Shown: positions 1 to 6,326, numbered from the stretch's first letter. The stretch is DNA of 8,468 nucleotides from Chloroflexota bacterium (GCA_005882715.1 VBEI01000017.1:1-8468); one strand, 5' to 3'. The notes: generated from the sequence alone by a model not told the origin. Translations and numbers: made by a program.

Positions 1-284
1 CAGGCTTCGGCGAGCGCCGGATTCTCTGAGAGCAACCCGTAGCCGGGATGCAAGGCTTCGGCGCCGCTATCGACCGCTGCCTGAACGATTGAATCGACGC
101 GGAGGTAGCTCTCGCTCGGCGGGGATGCGCCGATGTAGACCGCGCTGTCGGCCTCGAGAACGTGGAGGGCGCGCCGGTCGGCGTCCGAGTACACGGCGAT
201 GGTCTCAATGCCCAGGTCGCGGCAGGTGCGCATGATCCGCACGGCGATCTCGCCGCGGTTCGCGATGAGAACTCGCGAGAACAT
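1..284 (-). CDS. liuD: Methylcrotonyl-CoA carboxylase biotin carboxylase subunit, N-terminus only (partial)
   Basis: Only the first 94 residues are present; the gene continues past the left edge. The translation begins MFSRVLIANRGEIAVRIMRT, the classic opening of biotin carboxylase domains. It continues with a Rossmann-like AVYSDAD segment and ends in LHPGYGLLSENP, a variant of the family HPGYGFLSEN motif. These subunits use ATP and bicarbonate to carboxylate biotin; acyl-CoA carboxylase alpha chains usually go on to an ATP-grasp domain and a biotinyl domain, neither visible here. The ATG (282-284) shares one base with the liuC stop (TGATG), which implies translational coupling. The fragment alone could belong to an acetyl-, propionyl- or methylcrotonyl-CoA carboxylase. 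The assignment to methylcrotonyl-CoA carboxylase rests on the liuB-liuC-liuD gene order. Family is certain; substrate is inferred. Confidence 0.9.
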   Translation of the reverse strand, partial: MFSRVLIANRGEIAVRIMRTCRDLGIETIAVYSDADRRALHVLEADSAVYIGASPPSESYLRVDSIVQAAVDSGAEALHPGYGLLSENPALAEA

Positions 285-1093
285 CACGGGCCGCCCGCCC
301 AGCCGGGTTTGCGCTTCTCGAGGAACGCGCCCACGCCCTCGCGGCCTTCGTCGCCGGCGCGAGCGGAGGCGATCAGGGCGGCCGTGTACTCATCGATCTT
401 CGCTCGATCCGCGAAGGCGACGCGACGAACAAGCTCTTTGCAGGCTCGGAGGGCGTTCGGGCCGCCGGCGAGCAGCTGGTCGACGATCGCGCCGACGGCG
501 ACGTCGAGCTGCTCCGGAGGCACTACCTGGTGTACGAGGCCGATCGCGAGTGCGCGCTGGGCGTCGAAGCGCTCGCCGGTGAGGAACAGCGGGAGCGCGC
601 GTCCGGGGCCGATCTTCTCGATGGCATGCGGTGCAACGGTGGCGGGAAGGAGGCCGAGGCGGACCTCGGTGAAGCCGAACATCGCGCTCTCGGCGGCGAC
701 GGCGATATCCGAGGCGGCGACAAGGCCGGCGCCGCCGCCGAAGGCGTTGCCGTGAACGCGGGCGACGACCGGTCTCGGGCACTCCGCGACTGTGCGCCAG
801 AGGGCGGCGGCGGCGGCGGCATCGCGCAGGTTCTCCTCCTCGCTGAAGTTCGCGGCGCGTCGCATCCAGTCGAGGTCGGCGCCGGCGCTGAAGGACTTGC
901 CCTCGCCGGCGAGGACGACGACGCGCACGCCGTCGTCGCTTGCGAGTAAGCGAAAGGCATCGTGCAGTCCGGCGATGAGGTGCTCATTGAAGGCGTTGAG
1001 AACGTCGGGACGAACCATCGTGACCGTCGCGACCGGGCCCTCGACTGAGCGGCGTAGTAGCGGAGTGAGGCGAACGTGCTGGTCGGGTGCCAT
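284..1093 (-). CDS. liuC: Enoyl-CoA hydratase family protein, probable methylglutaconyl-CoA hydratase
   Basis: This 269-residue protein of the crotonase superfamily has the usual length. The first oxyanion-hole segment is SFSAGADLDWM (about 67-77) and the second is HGNAFGGGAGL (114-124). Glu143 in GFTEVRLGLLP sits where the second catalytic glutamate of crotonases lies. The position of the first catalytic glutamate is Gly123 in the GGGAGL motif; bacterial LiuC proteins typically have GGGxGL there, so this supports LiuC rather than a generic beta-oxidation hydratase. The expected reaction is hydration of 3-methylglutaconyl-CoA to HMG-CoA, the leucine-pathway step after methylcrotonyl-CoA carboxylase. 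It lies between the two carboxylase subunit genes. Its ATG directly follows the liuB stop (TAGATG, no spacer) and no clear Shine-Dalgarno is seen, so it is probably translated by coupling. A (GCC)6 run encodes six alanines (about 92-97). Family is certain; substrate rests on motif plus context. Confidence 0.88.
   Translation of the reverse strand: MAPDQHVRLTPLLRRSVEGPVATVTMVRPDVLNAFNEHLIAGLHDAFRLLASDDGVRVVVLAGEGKSFSAGADLDWMRRAANFSEEENLRDAAAAAALWRTVAECPRPVVARVHGNAFGGGAGLVAASDIAVAAESAMFGFTEVRLGLLPATVAPHAIEKIGPGRALPLFLTGERFDAQRALAIGLVHQVVPPEQLDVAVGAIVDQLLAGGPNALRACKELVRRVAFADRAKIDEYTAALIASARAGDEGREGVGAFLEKRKPGWAGGP
803..820. repeat. (GGC)6 trinucleotide run inside liuC
   Basis: Six perfect GGC units on the plus strand read as six alanine codons in liuC (residues about 92-97), in the helix after the first oxyanion-hole loop. 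It is in frame and probably reflects GC-rich codon usage in an alanine-rich helix, though such runs can change length by slippage. Confidence 0.6.
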
Positions 1094-2767
1094 CTACATG
1101 CGAAAGACGCCGAACGTCGTTTCCGGGATGGGCGCGTTCAGCCCGGCGCTGAGGCCGAGCGCGAGGTACATGCGCGTGTCGATCGGGTCGATGATGCCGT
1201 CGTCCCAGAGGCGGGCGGTGCTGTAGTAAGCGCTTCCTTCCCGCTCGTACTTCTCTAGCGTCGGGGCCATGAATTCGGTCTGCTCTTCCTTTGTCATGTC
1301 GTGGCCTTCAGCGTGCAGGTTGTCGAGGCGCACGGTGAGCAGGACGTTTGCCGCCTGCTGGCCGCCCATCACGGAGGTCTGCGCATTCGGCCAGAGCCAG
1401 AGGAAGCGAGGGGAGTAGGCGCGGCCACACATCGCGTAGTTCCCCGCGCCGAACGAGCCGCCGATGATCACCGCGAACTTCGGCACCTCGGCGCAGGCGA
1501 CCGCGGTCACCATCTTCGCGCCGTGCTTGGCGATGCCCTCGTGCTCGTACTTCCTGCCCACCATGAAGCCGGTGATGTTCTGGAGGAAGACGAGCGGCAC
1601 CTTCCGCTTGGCGCACATCTCAATGAAGTGCGTCCCCTTTAGCGCGCTCTCCGAGAACAGGATGCCGTTATTGGCCACGATCCCGACGGGATAGCCGGCG
1701 ATCCGGGCGAAGCCGCAGACTAGCGTCGCGCCGTAGCTCGCCTTGAACTCGTGGAAGCGGCTGCCATCGACGAGGCGAGCGATTACCTCCCGCACGTCGA
1801 AGGAGCGTCGGGGATCAGCGGGTACGATGCCGTAAATCTCGGCCGCGTCGTATCGCGGCTCCTCTGCGGGCACCCTTTGCCACGGAAGCTGCTGCGGAGG
1901 ACGTCCCAGATTGGTGATGGTGCTGCGCACGATCGCCAGCGCTTCGTCGTCATCGGCGGCGAAGTGGTCGGCGACGCCGGAGATCTGGGTGTGAACTTGG
2001 GCGCCGCCGAGGTCCTCGGGGGATACTTCCTCGCCGGTCGCTGCCTTCACGAGGGGAGGCCCGCCGAGGAAGATCGTGCCGGTACCTTCGACGATGACTG
2101 TCTCATCGCTCATGGCCGGAACGTAGGCGCCGCCCGCTGTGCACGAGCCCATGACGGCGGCGACTTGCGGAATGCCTTTGGCGGACATGCGCGCCTGGTT
2201 GTAGAAAATCCGCCCGAAGTGTTCGCGGTCAGGGAAGACGTCAGCCTGAAGGGGGAGGAAGGCGCCACCGGAGTCGACGAGGTAGACGCAGGGCAGGCTG
2301 TTCTGCTCGGCGACCTCCTGCGCGCGAAGGTGCTTCTTCACGGTCATCGGGTAGTACGTGCCGCCCTTCACCGTCGCGTCGTTGGCGACGATGACGACCT
2401 CGCGCCCGCAGACGCGGCCGACGCCGGTAATTATGCCGGCGGCGGGCGCCTCATTTTCGTACATATCCCAAGCGGCGAGCGGGCTCAGCTCGAGGAAGGC
2501 AGTAGCAGGATCCAGTAGGTGGTCGATGCGCTCGCGGGCGGTCAGCTTCCCGCGAGAGCGGTGGCGCTCGGTCATCTCCTTGCCGCCGCCTGCACGGACG
2601 GCCGCCAGCGCGTCCTGAAGCTGCTCCACGAGTGCGCGCATCCGCGTGTGATTGCGGGTGAACTGGGGCTCGGCAGAGTTTATTGTCGAAGTAAGAGCAG
2701 GTACAGGCTCGCCTTCAAGGAAAGGGGTGGCTACGGTTCCGTCACGGAAGTCCCGAGCGACAGTCAT
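1094..2767 (-). CDS. liuB: Methylcrotonyl-CoA carboxylase carboxyltransferase (beta) subunit
   Basis: This 557-residue protein matches the methylcrotonyl-CoA carboxylase beta family closely. It moves the carboxyl group from biotin to 3-methylcrotonyl-CoA, giving 3-methylglutaconyl-CoA in leucine breakdown. Visible family blocks are RHRSRGKLTARERIDHLLDP near residue 70, VKGGTYYPMTVKKHLRAQE and VYLVDSGGAFLPLQADVFPD in the N-terminal half, MGSCTAGGAYVPAMSD (about 205-220) and IIGGSFGAGNYAMCGRAYSP (about 433-452). The last two are the glycine-rich segments of the two crotonase-like lobes. The terminal GVFRM is also typical of this family. The N-terminus carries about 25 residues (RDFRDGTVATPF...) before the usual family start, but I see no later plausible start codon before the conserved region, so ATG 2765-2767 is kept. 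It lies 36 nt after the ABC ATPase gene on the same strand and is followed without a gap by liuC. Confidence 0.96.
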   Translation of the reverse strand: MTVARDFRDGTVATPFLEGEPVPALTSTINSAEPQFTRNHTRMRALVEQLQDALAAVRAGGGKEMTERHRSRGKLTARERIDHLLDPATAFLELSPLAAWDMYENEAPAAGIITGVGRVCGREVVIVANDATVKGGTYYPMTVKKHLRAQEVAEQNSLPCVYLVDSGGAFLPLQADVFPDREHFGRIFYNQARMSAKGIPQVAAVMGSCTAGGAYVPAMSDETVIVEGTGTIFLGGPPLVKAATGEEVSPEDLGGAQVHTQISGVADHFAADDDEALAIVRSTITNLGRPPQQLPWQRVPAEEPRYDAAEIYGIVPADPRRSFDVREVIARLVDGSRFHEFKASYGATLVCGFARIAGYPVGIVANNGILFSESALKGTHFIEMCAKRKVPLVFLQNITGFMVGRKYEHEGIAKHGAKMVTAVACAEVPKFAVIIGGSFGAGNYAMCGRAYSPRFLWLWPNAQTSVMGGQQAANVLLTVRLDNLHAEGHDMTKEEQTEFMAPTLEKYEREGSAYYSTARLWDDGIIDPIDTRMYLALGLSAGLNAPIPETTFGVFRM

Positions 2768-2779
2768 CGTCTGGATGTC

Positions 2780-2785
2780 AGCTTA
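2780..2785 (-). promoter_or_regulatory. Possible -10 box for the liu operon
   Basis: TAAGCT on the minus strand fits the TAnnnT pattern and lies 12 nt before the liuB ATG, in the 36-nt gap after the ABC ATPase gene. Transcription from it would give an almost leaderless liuB mRNA, consistent with the lack of a Shine-Dalgarno. No convincing -35 is seen at 17 nt (AGTAGT). It is weak on its own; the alternative is read-through from the ABC genes. Confidence 0.25.
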
Positions 2786-2803
2786 GCACAGGGGCGAAGC
2801 GTA

Positions 2804-3637
2804 CTACTGACGCTTGCCAGCCAACTGCTGCGCTGGATCTGCTTTGAATAACTCGAGGCACTGAGTCGAGCAGAAGTAGTAGGAACGGCTTTCGTAACTG
2901 AACGCGGGCGAGCCCTGGACCTCGACTACGCGCTGACAGACTGGATCGCGGTCCGTCGCAACATCGGGCCGGAAAGTGCCATCCTCCAACCAAGCGATGC
3001 GACTTGCGATTTCGCGAGTGCGGTGGTCATGGGAGACGATTACGACGGCCTTGTGCATCTCAAAGGCGATCTGACGCAACAACTGCATGACCTCTCGGCC
3101 GCGCTTGGAATCGAGGTTAGCTGTCGGCTCGTCAGCGAGGATTAGATCGGGGTTATTAGCGAGGGCGCGGGCGATGGCGACACGCTGCTTCTCTCCTCCG
3201 CTGAGGTTCCTGGGCAGCGATTTGAGCCGGTGACCGAGTCCGAGCATGTTCATGAGCTCGCTGGCGCGGTTGACCGCGCCGCGGCTCTTGGGACTGCCCT
3301 CGGTCATGACGAGCGTGACGTTTTCGATGGCGCTTAGAGCTTCGAGAAGGTTGAAGCTCTGGAAGACGAACCCGATCCGTTCACGTCGGACGTCGGGCAA
3401 TTCCTTCTCGCTCAGGGCCGTGATGTTTACACCTGAGATCTCAACGGTCCCGCTGGTCGGGGTCAGAAGCGCCCCCGCGATGGTGAGGAACGTCGTCTTG
3501 CCAGCGCCGGACGGCCCCATAACAACCACTACCTCACCTGCTTCAATGTTGAAGTCAACGTCGTCGAGGGCATGGACGGCAGCGTCGCCACCGCCATATG
3601 TTTTCGTCACTTGAGTCATGCGTAATACAGTGCTCAC
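2804..3637 (-). CDS. ABC transporter ATPase (LolD/MacB type) fused to a C-terminal YHS-like metal-binding domain
   Basis: This 277-residue protein has a complete ABC ATPase at about residues 1-224: Walker A GPSGAGKT (41-48), Q-loop Gln93, signature LSGGE (145-149), Walker B LILADE (165-170), D-loop LDS (175-177) and H-loop His203. The sequence type (ALDDVDFNIEAGEVVVVMGP) is that of LolD/MacB/FtsE-like ATPases, which power FtsX-fold permeases such as the one encoded just upstream. Residues about 231-268 form an added tail: DPVC, about 20 residues, YYFCSTQC, then F and DP. This is the YHS/TRASH-like pattern of small cysteine metal-binding domains, with Cys234, Cys256 and Cys260 as candidate ligands. 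The common DPVCGM is DPVCQR here. The tail should be cytosolic. The start is GTG at 3635-3637, 9 nt after the permease stop; an in-frame ATG six codons later is possible. ATPase role is certain; the metal role is inferred from the tail and the FTR1/DtxR neighbours. Confidence 0.94.
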   Translation of the reverse strand: MSTVLRMTQVTKTYGGGDAAVHALDDVDFNIEAGEVVVVMGPSGAGKTTFLTIAGALLTPTSGTVEISGVNITALSEKELPDVRRERIGFVFQSFNLLEALSAIENVTLVMTEGSPKSRGAVNRASELMNMLGLGHRLKSLPRNLSGGEKQRVAIARALANNPDLILADEPTANLDSKRGREVMQLLRQIAFEMHKAVVIVSHDHRTREIASRIAWLEDGTFRPDVATDRDPVCQRVVEVQGSPAFSYESRSYYFCSTQCLELFKADPAQQLAGKRQ

Positions 3638-3646
3638 GGTGGCTCT

Positions 3647-4834
3647 CTACCCCTTAAACACGCTGACCGGATCGATCGCTCCTAGCCTACGGACCGGTAT
3701 GTAGGCTGCAATCAAGGCCATTACGACGGTTACGCCTGCCACCAGGAGAACGTCCTGCCAGCGCGTGAAGAGCACGAACTGCGGAACGTAATCGGACGCA
3801 AATGGACCGATGCCCACCGTCAATCCTATGCCCACAGCAAAGCCCAGCAACGCGGTGACGGCGCTTTGTTCGAAGACAACGCGGTAGAGGTATGTATTGC
3901 GAAATCCCACGGCTTTTAGAATCCCGTATTCGCGGGCCTTCTCGATGGTCGCCGTGTAGATCGTTAGTCCAGCAACGGACACTCCGACAATGAACGCCAG
4001 TCCGAGGACCACGAACAGGATGGGCAGGACGTTGCTCGTCACCCGGTCCCGCGTGCTCTTTGCGAATTCCTCGCGTGTGTGCGTAACAATCGGCGCCTCA
4101 TTTCGTGCGGCCTGATCCTCCAGCGCAGCTCCCAGCTGTGCAGGATCGACGCCTTGGCGCACCTTTATTACGTAGAACGTCGTCGCTCCTTGCATCCTGA
4201 GAGCCGCCTGCGCCTCCGCATGCGACACGAACACAGTTTGTGTCGCGATGAAGTCTCCGCCCCTGGACTTTCCAACAACCGTCCAGTCGCGCCCACCTGC
4301 ACGCAGAGTATCTCCGATACCGATGCCGTGGCGGTCGCCCAGCTTCTCGTCGATGATCACCTCGCCGGGCCCCGGGGTGTCTCGGCCTTCTATCACCTCA
4401 ATTGGTCCTCCCAAGCGCGTATTTGGGTCGAAGCCTATAAAGTGAATGTCTATCTTGCTGCCGATCTTCTCTTCCGTGGCCGATATCCGATCGACCCGTA
4501 CGCCCTGCATGAGTCGAACGATCATCGGGCTCCACTGGTCAATTGAAGGATAGGCGTTCAAGTATTCCTTAGCCTGCTCCGCTTCTTTCCCTTCGGTTGG
4601 CAGAAGGGAGGCGGCAGTCAGAAAGTCCTCGGCGCCCTCGCTGCCCAGCCAGAGGTCGACGTTCGAATGTTCGACGAACCCGCCCACCTTCTCATCCCAG
4701 CCCCGATATAGAGACAGCAAGAGGCTGATGAGAAAGACTGAAAGGGCGACGCCTCCAACCGAGATTACGAGTCTCGTCCATTCGGAGAACAGGTTCTTGC
4801 GCGCAACCAGAAGCATTTGCTGTGAGAGCGTCAA
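3647..4834 (-). CDS. MacB/FtsX-family ABC transporter permease
   Basis: This protein of 395 residues (389 if the ATG is used) has the MacB/FtsX layout. There is one membrane helix near residues 22-43 and a large extracytoplasmic domain (about 47-265) containing the MacB_PCD-like block GEVIIDEKLGDRHGIGIGDTL (157-177). Three further helices lie near 270-296, 318-345 and 362-379, ending in the family motif PVRRLGAIDPVSVFKG. The cytoplasmic stretch IEKAREYGILKAVGF is the usual ATPase-coupling segment. These permeases do not pump small ions through a canonical channel; they extrude lipoproteins or other substrates or transmit force. Similar ones sit beside FTR1-type iron permeases in Campylobacter P19 and E. 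coli FetMP regions. The longest frame starts at TTG 4834. ATG 4816 is a good alternative because a TATATT -10-like box overlaps the TTG. It is divergent from the FTR1 gene and 9 nt upstream of its ATPase. The substrate is unknown. Confidence 0.92.
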   Translation of the reverse strand: MTLSQQMLLVARKNLFSEWTRLVISVGGVALSVFLISLLLSLYRGWDEKVGGFVEHSNVDLWLGSEGAEDFLTAASLLPTEGKEAEQAKEYLNAYPSIDQWSPMIVRLMQGVRVDRISATEEKIGSKIDIHFIGFDPNTRLGGPIEVIEGRDTPGPGEVIIDEKLGDRHGIGIGDTLRAGGRDWTVVGKSRGGDFIATQTVFVSHAEAQAALRMQGATTFYVIKVRQGVDPAQLGAALEDQAARNEAPIVTHTREEFAKSTRDRVTSNVLPILFVVLGLAFIVGVSVAGLTIYTATIEKAREYGILKAVGFRNTYLYRVVFEQSAVTALLGFAVGIGLTVGIGPFASDYVPQFVLFTRWQDVLLVAGVTVVMALIAAYIPVRRLGAIDPVSVFKG

Positions 4835-4841
4835 TATAGCA
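4833..4841 (-). promoter_or_regulatory. Possible extended -10 for the ABC permease operon
   Basis: The minus strand reads TGCTATATT, an extended -10 (TGn followed by TATATT). It would start transcription near 4826, which is downstream of the TTG at 4834 and about 10 nt before the ATG at 4816. It therefore favours the shorter permease start. No good -35 is seen, as is common for extended -10 promoters. No DtxR-like box overlaps it. Confidence 0.35.
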
Positions 4842-4910
4842 CGTCAAGGTGCAGATTTTGCGCATCGGTGTCGGAGCGACTCGCACGCCCCGCGTGACGC
4901 GCCGATTGCG

Positions 4911-4953
4911 ACACTTTTCACAAGGGGCTTGACTTTAGTGCGGCCACACTTTT
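4911..4953. repeat. Two direct copies of ACACTTTT in the divergent promoter region
   Basis: ACACTTTT occurs at 4911-4918 and 4946-4953, 35 bp apart. The copies flank the -35 box of the FTR1 promoter; the second abuts the DtxR-like box. They could be paired binding sites, but eight bases repeated twice may be chance. Confidence 0.3.
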
Positions 4954-4958
4954 AAGGT
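4929..4958 (+). promoter_or_regulatory. Promoter of the FTR1-cupredoxin operon
   Basis: A -35 box TTGACT (4929-4934) is followed after 18 nt by a -10-like hexamer TAAGGT (4953-4958). Transcription would start around 4965, only a few bases before the ATG of the leader ORF at 4971. The -10 is buried in the DtxR-like operator, the arrangement expected for repression by a DtxR-family protein blocking RNA polymerase. Confidence 0.5.
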
Positions 4959-4971
4959 AAGCCTGTACTAA
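4953..4971 (+). promoter_or_regulatory. DtxR/IdeR-type operator (iron box)
   Basis: TAAGGTAAGCCTGTACTAA matches the known DtxR consensus TWAGGTWAGSCTWACCTWA at nearly all positions of the left half (TAAGGTAAG) and at the centre and outer right half (CCT...CTAA); the mismatches lie in the inner right half. Against the IdeR form TTAGGTTAGGCTAACCTAA I count 13 of 19 identities. It covers the -10 of the FTR1 operon, and a DtxR-family gene lies about 1.4 kb downstream. Binding by that regulator is inference. Confidence 0.6.
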
Positions 4972-5006
4972 TGAATCCGCCCTGCTGCTCGCCCTCTCGC
5001 CCGTAA
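4971..5006 (+). CDS. Candidate 11-residue leader peptide upstream of the FTR1 permease
   Basis: ATG at 4971 opens a short frame encoding MNPPCCSPSRP. Its TAA (5004-5006) shares its last base with the ATG of the FTR1 gene (TAATG). It begins a few bases after the predicted transcription start, so it could be translated as a leaderless or near-leaderless ORF. The FTR1 gene has no visible Shine-Dalgarno, so its translation may depend on ribosomes ending here. Four of eleven residues are proline, including Pro-Pro, and there is a Cys-Cys pair; both could make translation sensitive to ribosome stalling or charged tRNA supply. A frame this short can occur by chance; the precise TAATG junction is the main support. 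Confidence 0.35.
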   Translation: MNPPCCSPSRP

Positions 5007-5878
5007 TGCTCTTTTCGCTGCTGGTCACCGCCCGTGAGGGCATCGAGATCGCCCTGATCGTGACTATACTTCTTGGTTACCTGAGGCGGATTGATCAGAA
5101 GCGCCACTTCCGCGAGATTTGGTACGGTGTGGCCGCGGCGGCAGCCCTCTCGCTCGCTGTGGGTGCCGGGCTCGAGATCGCCTCCCGTGAGCTCGACGGA
5201 CGAGTCCTCGAGGCGTTCGAAGGCTTCACCATGCTGTTCGCGGTTTGTGTTCTGACGTGGATGCTGTTCTGGATGAAGCGCAACTCCGCCGGCATCTCCA
5301 CGGAGCTCAAGCATCAGATCGACGTTGCGCTATCCCGCGGCTCCGTGGCGGCGCTGGCTCTGCTGGCATTCTCCTCCGTTGGCCGGGAAGGCATCGAGAC
5401 GACGTTGTTTCTCTTCGCCGGTTCCACGAACCAGAGTTCCGACGGCTTGTTCGTGATTGGCGGAATTCTCGGCTTTGTGATTGCAGCCGCGGCTGGGGTG
5501 ATTCTCTACTACGGCTCGGCGAAACTGCCGCTTAGGCAGTTCTTCCTTGGCTCTGCAATCGCGCTGATGGTGCTCGCCGCCGGGCTTCTTACCAACGCAC
5601 TCACCGCCCTGCACGAGGCTACGCTCATTTCTGAGCTGGGCTTCCGTCCGTGGGACAGCGAGTCCTTCATATCCATGACTTCCACGCTGGGCAAGTTCTT
5701 GCATACCGTTCTCGGGTACGACGCAGCGCCCGCGATCTCTCAGATCGTTCTCTACTGGACGTACCTAGTGGTGGTACTCGCTGCCTATCTGCTCTGGCCA
5801 ACGCCCCGGCTGCCTAGGCCAGTTGAGCCGTCGTCGCCGGCTACTCCCGAGCCCGGGGTGCTCGTCGAGACTAGATGA
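5006..5878 (+). CDS. FTR1/EfeU-family high-affinity iron permease
   Basis: This 290-residue, very hydrophobic protein has about seven predicted membrane segments. It carries two REGxE motifs, REGIE at 10-14 in the first helix and REGIE at 127-131 in a central helix. These paired motifs bind and carry iron in yeast Ftr1p and bacterial EfeU/FetM permeases. Length and layout match the bacterial EfeU/FTR1 family. The tail after the last helix (from about 265) is proline-rich and probably cytosolic or disordered. The ATG at 5006 puts the first REGIE at the standard distance from the N-terminus. No Shine-Dalgarno precedes it; the leader ORF ends in TAATG on it. The next gene overlaps it by 4 nt (ATGA) and encodes a cupredoxin, the usual partner type in EfeUO systems. 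No EfeB peroxidase or M75 EfeO is present in the window. Expected role: inner-membrane uptake of iron, under DtxR-type control from the box at 4953. Confidence 0.93.
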   Translation: MLFSLLVTAREGIEIALIVTILLGYLRRIDQKRHFREIWYGVAAAAALSLAVGAGLEIASRELDGRVLEAFEGFTMLFAVCVLTWMLFWMKRNSAGISTELKHQIDVALSRGSVAALALLAFSSVGREGIETTLFLFAGSTNQSSDGLFVIGGILGFVIAAAAGVILYYGSAKLPLRQFFLGSAIALMVLAAGLLTNALTALHEATLISELGFRPWDSESFISMTSTLGKFLHTVLGYDAAPAISQIVLYWTYLVVVLAAYLLWPTPRLPRPVEPSSPATPEPGVLVETR

Positions 5879-6261
5879 TCGCGAGGCTCACCGCACCAGC
5901 CGCACTCGTCTCTACGTTGGTCATTGGCGTCGCGTGCGGCAGCAGCGGCGAGGGCGGACGCGAAGTCCCCATCACGCAGAGCCAGGCCGGATGCTCTCCA
6001 AAGACCGTGGAAGCCACCGCCGGAGAGAAGCTCAACTTAGTAGTCAAGAACGAGAGCGGTAAGGAGCCCTACGAAGTCGAGGGCGAGGGCGGCACGAAGC
6101 TCGAGGAGGTCGTCGTTCCTGAGGGAAAGACCCGCGAGGTCGGTTTCGACGTACCCGATGAGCCCGGCACCTACGAGATCAAATGCTACGTTCCAGGCGA
6201 TATCGAGACGACTATCGAAATCACCGTCAAGGCCGCAGGCGCGACCCAGGCCCCCTACTAA
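5875..6261 (+). CDS. Exported small cupredoxin, EfeO N-domain-like (probable lipoprotein)
   Basis: This 128-residue protein starts with a signal-like segment (MIARLTAPAALVSTLVIGVAC) ending at Cys21. That is a plausible but non-ideal lipobox (Gly-Val-Ala-Cys, lacking the usual Leu at -3). After a Gly/Ser linker, residues 31-119 form a beta-rich cupredoxin-like domain: AGCSPKTVEATAGEKLNLVVKN, then PEGKTREVGFDVPDEPGTYEIKC. Cys40 and Cys104 occupy positions resembling the conserved cysteines of EfeO cupredoxin domains; a blue-copper His-Cys-His-Met set is not evident, so binding may differ from plastocyanin-like proteins. EfeO normally continues with an M75 domain, which is absent. The ATG overlaps the permease stop (ATGA), so the two are co-translated. 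It probably binds iron or copper outside the membrane and delivers or oxidises iron for the permease. Family is fairly sure; metal and exact role are inferred. Confidence 0.85.
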   Translation: MIARLTAPAALVSTLVIGVACGSSGEGGREVPITQSQAGCSPKTVEATAGEKLNLVVKNESGKEPYEVEGEGGTKLEEVVVPEGKTREVGFDVPDEPGTYEIKCYVPGDIETTIEITVKAAGATQAPY

Positions 6262-6279
6262 TCTCTAGTGCGCCGTCGT

Positions 6280-6307
6280 CTGACCTAGTCCGCGTTAGCG
6301 TTACACT
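6280..6307 (+). promoter_or_regulatory. Possible promoter for the metalloregulator gene
   Basis: CTGACC (6280-6285) and TACACT (6302-6307), 16 nt apart, resemble -35 and -10 boxes. Transcription would start at or near the ATG at 6314. That ATG opens a nine-residue frame (MTTNWRRRA) ending at 6343, which overlaps the GTG start of the regulator. No DtxR-type box is seen here, so autoregulation is not indicated by sequence. Confidence 0.35.
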
Positions 6308-6326
6308 GTCAGCATGACCACTAACT

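Noticed and set aside
803..820. (GGC)6 as a phase-variation switch
   Set aside because: Unit changes in a trinucleotide run stay in frame, and the run sits in an alanine-rich helix where such codons are expected.
162..1258. Several open frames on the plus strand opposite liuC and liuD
   Set aside because: They have Arg/Ala/Ser-rich low-complexity translations, no family motifs, and real genes on the other strand; these are codon-bias shadows.
1751..2518. Long open frame on the plus strand opposite liuB (255 codons)
   Set aside because: It lies wholly antisense to a certain carboxyltransferase gene, has no recognisable domain, and is expected from GC-rich codon usage.
4079..4546. Plus-strand open frame of 155 codons opposite the ABC permease
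   Set aside because: It is antisense to a clear MacB/FtsX permease, with no start context or domain.
6291..6320. Possible DtxR box in TTAGCGTTACACTGTCAGC before the regulator gene
   Set aside because: Aligned to the DtxR consensus, it keeps TTAG at one edge but little of the core or the right half, so autoregulation is not supported.
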